A DNA stretch of 36,027 bases, from NCBI GenBank assembly GCA_021202985.1, contig JAJQCA010000075.1, positions 1-36,027 on the forward strand. Reading direction: 5' to 3'. Every line of letters starts with the position of its first letter. Position 1 is the stretch's first letter. Below the pieces are notes generated by a model. That model saw only the letters and a list, made by a program, of their open reading frames with translations. It did not search any database and was not told where the DNA came from. Positions 18,426 to 26,492 of the stretch are shown here, piece after piece. Position numbers and translations under genes: made by a program. The stretch comes from Alistipes sp. (GTDB lineage: Bacteria > Bacteroidota > Bacteroidia > Bacteroidales > Rikenellaceae).

Positions 18426-18881
18426 AACACCTATTTTTAAAGGCTCGCCGGTTTCGGCGGCGGGATGCTGACCATTCAGGGGCGATTGAAATAACACCGC
18501 CAATGTCATAATGGCCGGTTATTTAATCTCTATTACGTTCTCATACTAAAGTTAACTCCCCGTAGACGGCAAAACGAGGCGTAAAGAGAGTGTAAATAAA
18601 AAAAACGTGTTAAATAACGGATTGCCGAATCTCTGGGAGGCAAATCGGTAACCATGTTAGCGCGGCGGGTTAACGTTCTGTTTTTATGCTTTGGCAGAAA
18701 CGTAAAATATGTTCACACCTCTTAACAAAACGAATAGTTTTTGACGGGTACGCAGATAAAAGTACCGGATGAAACAGCCCCAGAAGGTACGGTATGGATT
18801 ACCTGTGATTGAAAACTGCTCGGAATTAATAAGACACGGCGATATAAGATTTAATATCGCAGCCGCGGTGCCCCGGAAAAC
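18426..18881. other. AT-rich upstream region of the lipoprotein operon
   Basis: No gene is seen. The minus strand has a near-match -7 box (TAACTTTA at 18547-18554). This resembles the TAACTTTG box upstream of the fimbrial operon on the mobile element, but no TTTG lies at proper spacing. The rest is AT-rich with no clear repeats. Confidence 0.35.
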
Positions 18882-18933
18882 AAAAAGGCTTTCAGATCTC
18901 TGAAAGCCTTTTTACTGTGCCCGGGAAGAGGGA
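18882..18933 (-). repeat. degenerate att-like site: terminator palindrome plus tRNA 3'-end fragment
   Basis: A perfect 15-bp palindrome (18882-18896 / 18899-18913, AAAAAGGCTTTCAGA) is followed by ACTGTGCCCGGGAAGAG. The layout and spacing match the two 55-bp att repeats of the mobile element, with a different stem sequence and a different acceptor arm (complement CCCGGGC-A). The tRNA similarity stops in the T loop, as it does in attL. I read it as the scar of an older integration at a related tRNA 3' end. Confidence 0.55.
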
Positions 18934-19002
18934 TGAAAATAATCGAAAACACGCACGGGCAAGCCTCAATGCCGATGAAACGGAAAAGTTAAGTGGAAAC
19001 GG

Positions 19003-19221
19003 TAAAGGAATACAGGTATGAACTTTACCGATTACCTTAACCACCTGCGTCTGGAGTACTCTTTAACGTTATTGTCGGGCACCGGGGATATAATTTCGCA
19101 AGTAGCGGCCTCAAGCGGTTTCGGGAGTGTCAGCTCCTATCATCGTCTCTTTACCGAAAAATTCGGGCTATCTCCCAACGTTTACCGCAAACTGAGTAAG
19201 CAGAATGATAAACTATTGTAA
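19003..19221 (+). pseudogene. 3' remnant of a TPR-AraC regulator gene
   Basis: The frame from an ATG at 19018 encodes 67 residues almost identical to the last 67 of the regulator at 34064-35803 (MNFTDYLNHLRLE..SLTLLSG, VSSYHRLFTEK, SPNVYRKLSKQN). Differences are scattered (for example QVAAS for EVAAS, EKFGL for EKYGI), so it is a diverged paralog, not a recent copy. Homology starts abruptly near 19003. The sensor, membrane segment and first HTH are missing, so it should be inactive. It is probably the right end of an earlier, mostly deleted, related island. Confidence 0.75.
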
Positions 19222-19411
19222 TAACATTATTGCCTGTTGTTTATGGAAATAATATCCCGGGTACGCATAATTTTCCTTTTTTGGGGACAGAAGCCCTTTT
19301 CCAACAAGAGATGATAATTGTCGAGTATAAAAAAATCGGGATAGAAAGCGATAAAACAAAATGCGGTAACCATTGAGGCACCATGAGCCGTGCGCGGACA
19401 CGATAACATTA
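19222..19411. other. non-coding segment homologous to the sequence before attR
   Basis: No gene is supported. It resembles 35804-35972 in order and wording: a run similar to TTTCCTTTGAGGACTAAGCC, then GAGTATAAAA, AATCGGGA and AAAATGCGG. It therefore extends the homology of the AraC remnant up to the att repeat. Confidence 0.5.
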
Positions 19412-19466
19412 AAAAATGGCTTACAGATATCTGTAAGCCATTTTTACTGTGCCCAGGACGAGACTC
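19412..19466. repeat. attL: 55-bp direct repeat
   Basis: It is identical over 55 bp to 35973-36027. It contains a 16-bp perfect palindrome (19412-19427 / 19430-19445, a tRNA terminator on the minus strand) followed by ACTGTGCCCAGGACGAGACTC. On the minus strand the last part reads CTCGTCCTGGGC-A, the T-arm and acceptor 3' strand of a tRNA. After 19467 the tRNA match stops (GCAGAGTC), so this is the displaced 3'-end copy. Confidence 0.88.
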
Positions 19467-19589
19467 GCAGAGTCAAAACTTATACAAAACTATAAATTCA
19501 AAATAATTTTATAATAATTTGTTTATTAGTTATTTACATTTGTTTTTGATTGATTAAGTATTGACGAGATTTTTGCTGTTTTGGAAAAA

Positions 19590-19610
19590 TGCGGACACAG
19601 TGCGGACACG
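19590..19610. repeat. GCGGACAC direct repeats near the left end (candidate integrase arm sites)
   Basis: TGCGGACAC occurs twice in 19 bases. The same arrangement occurs just inside attR (35943-35962), matching at 18 of 20 positions. Paired short repeats close to both att sites are typical of arm-type binding sites for tyrosine integrases or excisionases. Confidence 0.5.
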
Positions 19611-19613
19611 AAA

Positions 19614-19644
19614 TTTGCTTTCGTGAGAAATAGATTTACCTTTG
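19614..19644 (+). promoter_or_regulatory. Bacteroidetes-type promoter of the integrase gene
   Basis: TTTG at 19614-19617, a 19-base spacer, then TACCTTTG at 19637-19644. This is an exact fit to the known TTTG-N19-21-TAnnTTTG consensus. The ATG of the integrase follows 22 bases after the -7 box. The promoter lies next to the GCGGACAC repeats, so Int or Xis binding could autoregulate it. Confidence 0.75.
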
Positions 19645-19666
19645 TGAGGAGAAAACCTATTTCCAC

Positions 19667-21046
19667 ATGGCTCAGACAAACTTCGTTCTCACAAAGGTGA
19701 CCAACAGCGCCGGAGAATCACAGATACACTTACGTCTATATGTTTCCCGCGATGTGAGATTGCGCGTAGCATCCGGAATATGGATAGACCGTAAACGGTG
19801 GGGTAAGAAGAACGATATTAATATTCCCAAAACTCCCGGAGAAGAGCGCGACGCCCTACTTCAAAAAAGAGCCAAACTAAAATCGCTCACAGATCATATT
19901 GAGTCGGAGATAAATTCCGCTACCGATAAAAGTACTGTAACTAAGGAATGGGTCGAAAGACTTATAAAGAAGTACCATAAACCTACAAAAGCAACCAAGG
20001 AACGCTCTAAAGATTTTTTCTCTATCGCTGAGGATTATTTGGCTAAGCATAAACTGTCGGAATCCCGTATAAAGCACTTTAATGTTCTTATCCGTTGCTT
20101 GAAACGGTATGAGCTATATAAACGGGCTACAGGAAGCAGGACATTTAAATTGAACATAGCTACACTTTCCTACGACCAGCTTGCCGATATTGAAAACTTC
20201 CTTACTAACGAGCGGGAGGTGTTCAAGTCCCACCCGGAAATATACGAGGCCATACCGTATTCGACAAAACAGTCAAAAAAGACTTACAAGCCCAGAAAAG
20301 AGAGCGATAAACCTAAAGGTATGCCGAAAGAGCGTGGGCAGAATTATATCTCGGATATGATGACACGGTTCCGGTCGTTCATAATTTGGGCGAACGACAA
20401 CGAATACACCACTAATAATCCTTTCAAAAACTACCCGGTCGGTGAAAGCGTGTACGGTACGCCTATCTATATAAGCAACGATGAAAGAAAAAAGCTCTAT
20501 GAAACCGCTATGTCTGATATACCGTCGGTTGCCGTTCAACGTGATATTTTTGTTTTTCAATGTCTTATCGGTTGCCGCGTAAGCGACCTATATAAATTTA
20601 CATGGAAGAATGTTATAAACGGTGCGATTGAGTATATACCCAAGAAAACTCGCGAGGATAGGGTGCAGACCGTCCGGGTTCCGTTGAGCGATACGGCCAA
20701 AGAAATTATGGAACGTTACCGTGATCCGCACCGGGAAAGCCTTTTGCCTTTTATCTCATCGCAGAAATATAATGACAATATCAAAGAGGCTTTCAAAAAA
20801 GCCGGACTTGACCGTATGGTAACGATCATCGACCAGCGCACCCGGCAGGAAGTTCATAAACCTATTTACGAAGTTGCATCTTCCCATATGGCGCGGCGCA
20901 CTTTTATCGGAAACATCTACAAGAAAGTCAAAGATCCAAACCTCGTAGGCTCGTTAAGCGGACACAAAGAAGGCAGCAAAGCCTTTGCCCGCTACCGGGA
21001 TATCGACGAGGATATGAAGAAGGAGCTAATCGGTTTTCTGGAGTAA
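19667..21046 (+). CDS. tyrosine recombinase (integrase) of the element
   Basis: 459 residues with a Bacteroidetes-type layout: an N-terminal arm-binding region, a SAM-like core-binding domain (about 115-250) and a catalytic domain (270-459). The catalytic residues are visible: Arg304 (GCRVSDL), a Lys near 327, His407 and Arg410 (HMARR), His433 (SGHKE) and Tyr443 (ARYRDI). It is a complete enzyme that should cut and join the att core at the tRNA 3' end. It is the first gene inside attL, the usual place. Start ATG at 19667, supported by the promoter 22 bases upstream. Confidence 0.92.
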   Translation: MAQTNFVLTKVTNSAGESQIHLRLYVSRDVRLRVASGIWIDRKRWGKKNDINIPKTPGEERDALLQKRAKLKSLTDHIESEINSATDKSTVTKEWVERLIKKYHKPTKATKERSKDFFSIAEDYLAKHKLSESRIKHFNVLIRCLKRYELYKRATGSRTFKLNIATLSYDQLADIENFLTNEREVFKSHPEIYEAIPYSTKQSKKTYKPRKESDKPKGMPKERGQNYISDMMTRFRSFIIWANDNEYTTNNPFKNYPVGESVYGTPIYISNDERKKLYETAMSDIPSVAVQRDIFVFQCLIGCRVSDLYKFTWKNVINGAIEYIPKKTREDRVQTVRVPLSDTAKEIMERYRDPHRESLLPFISSQKYNDNIKEAFKKAGLDRMVTIIDQRTRQEVHKPIYEVASSHMARRTFIGNIYKKVKDPNLVGSLSGHKEGSKAFARYRDIDEDMKKELIGFLE

Positions 21047-21093
21047 CATCACATTGTCAGTTATTTATATTTATTTTGCGAAAACGGCACATT

Positions 21094-22065
21094 ATGAATA
21101 AAGGAGAAATAATAATATATCAGACACAGGACGGCCAGACTCAACTCGATGTTAAAATCGAAGATGAAACCGTTTGGCTGAACCGCCAACAGATGGCGGA
21201 TTTGTTTGACAGGGATATAAAGACCATCGGCAAGCACGTCAATAATGCGCTGCGTGAGGAATTACATGATATTCCAGTTGTCGCAAAATTTGCGACAACT
21301 GCGGCTGACGGTAAAACATATAAGGTCGATCATTATAATCTGGATGTGGTTATATCTGTCGGCTACCGGGTAAAATCCAATCGTGGCATCCAGTTCCGTA
21401 TATGGGCCAACCGTGTACTGAAAGAGTATCTGGTTAAAGGCTACGCAATCAATAATAAGATGCAGGCGGAACAACTGGAGAGCATGAAAAATGCCGTTCG
21501 GTTGATGTCGAATGTTCTGGAATCTCAGTCTCTATCTGGTGATGAAGCCACCGGTTTGCTGAAAGTTATCCGGGACTACACCTACGCGCTCGATACTTTG
21601 GATCGGTACGACTACCAGGAACTCACTATTGAAAATACCACCACAGATGAGCCGTTCCGGGCCACATACGAATCGGCCATGAAAGCTATCGAGGAATTGC
21701 GCGACAAATTTGGTAGCGGAGGTTTATTCGGCAATGAAAAGGACGGTTCGTTTAAAAGCTCCATAAATACGATTTATCAGACTTTCGACGGACAGGATTT
21801 ATATCCAAGCATTGAAGAAAAGGCGGCCATGCTTCTTTACCTGGTCGTCAAAAATCATTCTTTCTCGGACGGCAATAAGCGTATAGCCGCGTTCCTGTTT
21901 TTATGGTTCCTCGAAAAGAACGACATTCTGTATAAAAACGATGGCAAGCAACTTATCGCAAATAATACCCTTGTTGCGTTAACTCTGATGATAGCTGAAA
22001 GCAATCCCGACGAAATGGATGCTATGGTAAAGGTTGTTGTTAATCTTATTAACAAAAGCAATTAA
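21094..22065 (+). CDS. RhuM-Fic fusion protein
   Basis: 323 residues from the ATG at 21094. The N-terminal half is RhuM-like: TVWLNRQQMADLFDRDIKTIGKH, then HYNLDVVISVGYRVKS and FRIWANRVLKEYL. The C-terminal half is a Fic/Doc domain with HSFSDGNKR (residues 255-263), close to the HxFx(D/E)GNxR active-site motif that transfers AMP or another nucleotide part to proteins. No inhibitory (S/T)xxxE(G/N) helix is obvious to me. Such proteins are common on Bacteroidetes mobile elements. It may act as a toxin, defence or maintenance factor; the partner could be the next gene, 3 bases away. Confidence 0.82.
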   Translation: MNKGEIIIYQTQDGQTQLDVKIEDETVWLNRQQMADLFDRDIKTIGKHVNNALREELHDIPVVAKFATTAADGKTYKVDHYNLDVVISVGYRVKSNRGIQFRIWANRVLKEYLVKGYAINNKMQAEQLESMKNAVRLMSNVLESQSLSGDEATGLLKVIRDYTYALDTLDRYDYQELTIENTTTDEPFRATYESAMKAIEELRDKFGSGGLFGNEKDGSFKSSINTIYQTFDGQDLYPSIEEKAAMLLYLVVKNHSFSDGNKRIAAFLFLWFLEKNDILYKNDGKQLIANNTLVALTLMIAESNPDEMDAMVKVVVNLINKSN

Positions 22066-22068
22066 AGT

Positions 22069-22674
22069 ATGCTGAACAAAGATAAATACTTACCGTGGAT
22101 AGGAGCTGGCATAGCCGCTTTGATTCTCGCTACCATAGGGCGATATTTTGCCTTACGAAGTGATGCCGATGCCGGAACAGCCAATCTTGTTTTCGTAATA
22201 GTCATGGTAAGTATTGGTCTTTTATATTTTCTCATAGTGGAATTATTAGAACCACTACTCCAAACAGTTCTGAAACGCATGAAGGTAAAACCTAAATACA
22301 GGCCATCATTATCCGAAGATGCAGAATTGAGAAAAAAGATCGACTCTTTTTGCCGGTATTCCGATGATGTTTTAGCCGGTTACGTGCCGGAGGAACAGCT
22401 ACCACTCTTGCACCGCTATATTGAACAATATGCAAAGGGCAACACCGGCGACGTGTCGCAGAAGATACAGACAATAGGATTAGATAATTTTGAATTATAC
22501 CACTACGGGTGGAATATTTGGAATCATTTTGACAATATGATTCAAGAGAAAACTGAGGTCTGGATGAAAAATGTTTTTTCTGATCTTTCAGGTGTCGAAG
22601 GTAAATTACATTCTAAATTCAAACATAATTTGAAGGATACATATAAAATACCGATTGAGCCTAACATAAAATAA
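22069..22674 (+). CDS. hypothetical membrane protein next to RhuM-Fic
   Basis: 201 residues with two N-terminal membrane helices (about residues 10-28 and 40-60: IGAGIAALILATIGRYFAL and VFVIVMVSIGLLYFLIV). A soluble helical domain follows, with DSFCRYSDDVLAGYVPEEQLPLL and WNIWNHFDNM. I recognise no family. It begins 3 bases after the RhuM-Fic stop and is followed by a terminator, so the pair forms a two-gene cassette. A partner or antitoxin-like role is only inferred from this tight linkage. Confidence 0.6.
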   Translation: MLNKDKYLPWIGAGIAALILATIGRYFALRSDADAGTANLVFVIVMVSIGLLYFLIVELLEPLLQTVLKRMKVKPKYRPSLSEDAELRKKIDSFCRYSDDVLAGYVPEEQLPLLHRYIEQYAKGNTGDVSQKIQTIGLDNFELYHYGWNIWNHFDNMIQEKTEVWMKNVFSDLSGVEGKLHSKFKHNLKDTYKIPIEPNIK

Positions 22675-22695
22675 CAATCGGAATAAAGTGTTTTT

Positions 22696-22726
22696 AAAGG
22701 GATTGGCATTTATGCCAATCCCTTTT
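22696..22726 (+). terminator. rho-independent terminator after the RhuM-Fic cassette
   Basis: A 13-bp perfect stem (AAAGGGATTGGCA at 22696-22708, loop TTTA, complement at 22713-22725) ends in TTTT. It is 22 bases beyond the stop of the membrane protein gene and separates the integrase region from the mobilization region. Confidence 0.85.
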
Positions 22727-22875
22727 ACTTTTTATGTCTTTCAAAATCAGTCGATTGCAAAGGGGTTTTCCAACGCTCAACAAAAACTTTTTCCCCGCAA
22801 TTACTCCTCGTACTCTTGTCCCGGATTCAAACGAATCTGTCTGTAAAGGCTTTGTAAAACTTTAAAACTTTTGTT

Positions 22876-23181
22876 ATGAATTACAAAGAATTGCTGGAGT
22901 CCGGGGCGAACGTAAGTGTTACCGTTGGACTGGATGACTTGCGAGAAATTTTTAAAGAGACCGTCAGCGGTCTAAAACCCGAATCGGCTGATCCGCAACC
23001 GGAAGAATTTCTGAGCCGAAAAGAGGTATTGGCTCTTCTCAAAATCGATTCTTCAACTTTATGGAATTGGGAGAAGACCGGTTATATAAAGTCTTTCCCA
23101 TTCGGTGGCCGGAAACGCTACAAACTGGAAGATGTGGAGGCGATCCGTACAGGGAAGAAAGGAGGTCGGCATGGCAAATAA
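22876..23181 (+). CDS. excisionase-like helix-turn-helix protein
   Basis: 101 residues. The C-terminal half is a MerR/HTH_17-type winged helix: FLSRKEVLALLKIDSSTLWNWEK, then KSFPFGGRKRYKLEDVEAI. The N-terminal 40 residues are an acidic helix. Proteins of this kind act as excisionase or copy-control factors on Bacteroidetes integrative elements. It overlaps the primase start by 11 bases, so the two are coupled. Confidence 0.78.
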   Translation: MNYKELLESGANVSVTVGLDDLREIFKETVSGLKPESADPQPEEFLSRKEVLALLKIDSSTLWNWEKTGYIKSFPFGGRKRYKLEDVEAIRTGKKGGRHGK

Positions 23182-24085
23182 TATTAGTCTTGCTGAACTT
23201 AAGCGGATAAGCATCCGTCATTTCTTATCCAGGCGAGGGATAAAACCTCAAACAGTTAAGCCCGGCTACGGAATGTATATGTCCCCGCTACGGAAAGAAA
23301 CCAATGCCAGTTTCAAAGTTGATTATAACCGCAACCTTTGGCACGACTTCGGAACCGGCGAGGGCGGCAGCATTATCGACTTGGTTGCCCGGATGGAGAA
23401 TTGCTCCGTTGCGGATGCGATCCGCCGACTGGAGAAAGAGATTCCCGATTCCGAAAGATTATCGACCAACCGCCAACTCTCCGTACCAGACCAATCACGA
23501 ATCGAAATATTGTCTGTCGGCAAGCTCCGGCATCCGGCCCTGCTCCAGTATCTAAGCGACCGGCGGATAGACCTGACCGCTGCACAAAAATATTGCAACG
23601 AGGTCAGGTATTCTACCGGTGGCCGCTCATATTTCGCCATCGGATTTAAGAACGATGCGGGAGGTTGGGAACTCCGCAACCGGGCGTTCAAAGGGAGCAG
23701 TACCCCGAAGAATATTACCACATTCGACAACGGCTCCGATACGGTAATGGTGTTCGAGGGGTTTATGGATTTTCTCTCTTATCTCTCATTTAAAGATAAC
23801 CCGACACCGGCCATCGACACGACCGTTCTCAACTCGGTAACGAACCTACAAAAAGCCGTACCGTTTCTCGAATCCCACAGCACCGTCCATGCCTTCCTCG
23901 ACAACGATGAATCAGGACGTAAAGCTGTGGCCCGGATGGAGAAACTACTGCCCAAATCGGAGGTGGTCGATCAGTCCAAATTCTATCGTGACTACAAAGA
24001 CCTGAACGATTATCTGAGGGAGAATCGGTCGCTCAAACAACATCAAAATCCAGTGAGAAAAAAAGGTTGCGGTCGCAAATTATAA
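23171..24085 (+). CDS. DNA primase with Toprim domain
   Basis: 304 residues from the ATG at 23171, which has a good upstream GGAGG; the longer frame overlaps the HTH gene. The N-terminal part resembles the CHC2-type primase zinc-binding domain without the full Cys set: SPLRKETNASFKVDYNRNLWHDFGTGEGG, shortened here to SPLRKE..HDFGTGEGG. The Toprim domain shows VFEGFMDFLSYL (catalytic Glu) and HAFLDNDESGRKA (metal-binding DxD-type acidic pair). It probably primes the element's replication after transfer or excision. No helicase gene follows, so it would rely on host or helper functions. Confidence 0.82.
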   Translation: MANNISLAELKRISIRHFLSRRGIKPQTVKPGYGMYMSPLRKETNASFKVDYNRNLWHDFGTGEGGSIIDLVARMENCSVADAIRRLEKEIPDSERLSTNRQLSVPDQSRIEILSVGKLRHPALLQYLSDRRIDLTAAQKYCNEVRYSTGGRSYFAIGFKNDAGGWELRNRAFKGSSTPKNITTFDNGSDTVMVFEGFMDFLSYLSFKDNPTPAIDTTVLNSVTNLQKAVPFLESHSTVHAFLDNDESGRKAVARMEKLLPKSEVVDQSKFYRDYKDLNDYLRENRSLKQHQNPVRKKGCGRKL

Positions 24086-24276
24086 GCCTATCGGCTTATC
24101 GAAAACCTCTACGGTTTTCGGGGGTAGCAAGTTTATGTTTTGTGTACCACAAAACCCGCCTGCGGCGGAAACTTGCCCTGCGGGGCAAGCGACTTTTCAA
24201 GTCGCTGTCCGGCTATCCCGGTCGCTACGGCGACACCGAACTATCCCGCTGGTCTCCGTTCGGTGGATAGCCTAAA
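24082..24276 (+). other. hairpin-dense region, candidate origin of transfer
   Basis: At least six perfect inverted repeats are packed into under 200 bases before mobC: ATAAGCC/GGCTTAT (24082-24099), CGAAAACC/GGTTTTCG (24100-24120), GTTTTGTG/CACAAAAC (24137-24155), CCGCC/GGCGG (24156-24168), CTTGCCC/GGGCAAG (24172-24189) and GCGACTT/AAGTCGC (24189-24205). A long-range GCAAGTTT/AAACTTGC pairing adds to these. Placement just upstream of MobC and relaxase genes is where oriT is usually found. The nick site cannot be assigned by eye. An open frame across this region is just a by-product of the repeats. Confidence 0.55.
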
Positions 24277-24352
24277 AAATGGTATCCGGTTATCATTCCG
24301 GGTGCTGGTAAGCACTCTCTGCCGGACTTTGTTCAACAGTAAAAGTTAAGAG

Positions 24353-24723
24353 ATGAGCAAAAATAAAAAAAAGGTGGCCGCCCTAAGAAGGGCGATACCG
24401 AAAAACTACAATACAGGGTGGCATACATGCTCCCGACCATTGAATATTTTGCTCTTAAAACGAGGGCAAAAAACGCCGGACTTTCACTTGCTGAAATTTC
24501 CCGGCAAGCCGTGACTGGTGCGCGTATCGTGCCGCGCCTTTCGCAAGTAGAATCCGGTCTTATAACCGACCTGAACAGGATCGGTAATAACCTGAATCAA
24601 CTCGCCAGGGTAACCCATACTGAAGGCTTTGCACAGGCATCCACAAGATACGGCGACCTGGCCGATGAGATAGACGAATTTACAAAGCGAATTAGGGATG
24701 ATGGCAAAAATCACAAAAGGTAG
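24353..24723 (+). CDS. mobC: MobC relaxosome protein, encoded across a -1 frameshift
   Basis: From the ATG at 24353 the zero frame reads MSKNKKK and then leaves the family. A -1 shift at the A-run (24365-24373) gives MSKNKKK-GGRPKKGDTEKLQYRV, the normal MobC N-terminus, continuing to the stop at 24723. The body has LKTRAKNAGLSLAEISRQ and GLITDLNRIGNNLNQLAR, typical of MobC. The shift lies on A-AAA-AAG, a classic slippery heptamer, with a hairpin 5 bases downstream (24379-24394). It is therefore either programmed slippage or a one-base insertion. A GTG at 24418 or ATG at 24427 could give a shorter product. Its 3' end overlaps the relaxase start by 26 bases. Confidence 0.75.
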
Positions 24724-25684
24724 TTCGTTCGGTGGATGCGTAAAATATGTCGCAAGTAAAAAGGATGCGGAATTTCTTGGAGCCGTCGGTGTCCGCCTGA
24801 AGGATTACAAGTCAATCGCAGATAGTATGGAGTTGCAGTCCCAAATGAACCCGAAACTCGGAAAAAAAGTCGGTCATATCTCGCTTAATTTTTCGGCACA
24901 GGACAAGAATTCTATAACCAATGACTTCATGCTGAAAATCGCTAACCAATATATGTATGCTATGGGAATCCGGGATACGCAAGCCGTTGTGTTTCGTCAT
25001 AACGATACGGACCATCCGCACTGCCACATAGTTTACAATCGAGTGAGCAATTCGGGTAAAACTATTTCCGACCAGAACGACCGTGTGCGGAGTACAAAGA
25101 TTTGCCGCAAGCTGACCGAGGCCCACAAGCTATACTTGAAGCCAATCGAGGGCAAGCAGAATGTTAAACAGGATAGGCTTCGGGAACCGGACAAAACGAG
25201 ATATGAAATCTATAACTCTATAAAAGACGGACTGCGAACCGCTAAAAGCTGGCCCGAGCTAACCGAACATCTGCACAGGCAAGGTATAGACACGACATTT
25301 AAATACAAAGCTAATACGAACGAGACACAGGGTGTAGTGTTCAGGCAAAACGGAAAATCTTTCAACGGCTCGAAGATCGACCGGCAGTATAGTTTTTCAA
25401 AAATAACAGCCAGGCTCAATGAAAATGCTCTTAGACAGGAGCAATCGGAAACCGTCAGTGTTGAAATCGAGCAAAGGCAGGCAATCCGGCAAAAAGCAAA
25501 TATGGGCAAAGAGAGACAGACTTACCAGAAGTCGCAACCGATACACGAGCATTCTCACGGTTCCGGGTTAGGCGGTCTGTTTAGTATGGGGCCGACCGGC
25601 GGCAATGGTAACGATGAAGGTGCGGCAGAACTTGAAAGAGCATTGAAAAAACGTAAGAAAAAGAAACGAGGTCGTTCGATATAA
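24698..25684 (+). CDS. MobP-type relaxase (mobilization nuclease)
   Basis: 328 residues; the start is ATG 24698 or the adjacent ATG 24701. The N-terminus has the motif I region (KGSSFGGCVKYV), and the histidine triad is HNDTDHPHCHIVYNRV (residues 101-116, His106, His108 and His110), which binds the metal for DNA nicking. The C-terminus is basic and low-complexity (RALKKRKKKKRGRS). It should nick oriT and lead the strand through a helper conjugation apparatus. Its overlap with mobC indicates coupled translation. Confidence 0.9.
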   Translation: MMAKITKGSSFGGCVKYVASKKDAEFLGAVGVRLKDYKSIADSMELQSQMNPKLGKKVGHISLNFSAQDKNSITNDFMLKIANQYMYAMGIRDTQAVVFRHNDTDHPHCHIVYNRVSNSGKTISDQNDRVRSTKICRKLTEAHKLYLKPIEGKQNVKQDRLREPDKTRYEIYNSIKDGLRTAKSWPELTEHLHRQGIDTTFKYKANTNETQGVVFRQNGKSFNGSKIDRQYSFSKITARLNENALRQEQSETVSVEIEQRQAIRQKANMGKERQTYQKSQPIHEHSHGSGLGGLFSMGPTGGNGNDEGAAELERALKKRKKKKRGRSI

Positions 25685-25782
25685 TAGAACGGGCGGCTTC
25701 ACCGAGCGTAGCCCGTTGTCAGCCGGAGGCTGGTGCGGATTAAGCGTAGCGAAGTAACACTAAAAGGAATAACACGATAATT

Positions 25783-26343
25783 ATGAATAAAGAACTCGAA
25801 GCTATTTCCGGGATGTTCGAGGAACTGAAGGAAATAATGAAACAAATTTTGAAAAACCAACAAACCGCACCGACGGAAATAAGAATAAACGAAGAGCAAC
25901 ATGACGCTGTACGAGAACTGTCAAATTCACTAAAAGCAGCGGCCCATACCCCGCCACCAGCTCAGACGGTTATTAACCGACATATAATCGACCTTATGTC
26001 TAACAAAATGCTGATATTTATCGTGGCGTTAATGACGGTGATTATTATAATGGCTTTTTCCATAAAATCCCAGCGGGGAAAGATACAGGAGTTAAAAGAT
26101 AACGATCTGAAATACCGTTATATCGAGATGCAGAACGGAGCCACGCCGGAAGATATATTGATGCTTCGGGAGATATTCGATTACAACCGGGATAAAGACC
26201 AAATCCGAGTAATCCGTCAACAGGTAAACCAATATGAAAAGCTAATTCAGGAGCAGGCTGAGACGGAAGCACGGGCAAGGCTCAATGCCGCTGAAGCGGA
26301 AAGGTTAAGAAATGAAGCGGAAAGACTTAAAGGGATATATTAG
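25783..26343 (+). CDS. coiled-coil single-pass membrane protein of the mobilization module
   Basis: 186 residues. An N-terminal helix with heptads (LEAISGMFEELKEIMKQIL) is followed by a proline-rich linker and one membrane segment at about residues 75-93 (MLIFIVALMTVIIIMAF). A long Glu/Ala/Arg-rich coiled coil ends the protein (EAERLRNEAERL). No enzyme motif is seen. Proteins of this form commonly follow relaxase genes in Bacteroidetes mobilizable elements; a role in docking the relaxosome is inferred. Confidence 0.6.
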   Translation: MNKELEAISGMFEELKEIMKQILKNQQTAPTEIRINEEQHDAVRELSNSLKAAAHTPPPAQTVINRHIIDLMSNKMLIFIVALMTVIIIMAFSIKSQRGKIQELKDNDLKYRYIEMQNGATPEDILMLREIFDYNRDKDQIRVIRQQVNQYEKLIQEQAETEARARLNAAEAERLRNEAERLKGIY

Positions 26344-26433
26344 AACCGCCCAACAGTACTCAATACTAATAAAATCATGTCCTGCGAGACGTCTGCTCTT
26401 TAACGTCACGCAGGATATAACTGAGGTAATTTA
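26344..26433. other. short spacer with a TCCTGCG/CGCAGGA dyad
   Basis: The boundary between the mobilization backbone and the fimbrial cargo. A 7-bp inverted repeat (26380-26386 and 26409-26415) is the only structure seen. No gene. Confidence 0.3.
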
Positions 26434-26470
26434 AAGCCCGTTCATCGATTTAAAGTCAATGAACGGGCTT
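26434..26470 (-). terminator. bidirectional terminator between backbone and cargo
   Basis: A 12-bp stem (AAGCCCGTTCAT at 26434-26445, complement at 26459-26470) lies between two convergent genes. On the minus strand it is followed by TTTAAATT, on the plus strand by ATTTG. It would end both the fimbrial operon and the mobilization operon. Confidence 0.75.
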
Positions 26471-26492
26471 ATTTGTAATACGGGGTTAAGGG

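Noticed and set aside
24067-24270. A 67-residue reading frame across the hairpin cluster
   Set aside because: Its sequence is produced by inverted repeats in the putative oriT, and it has no start signal or family match.
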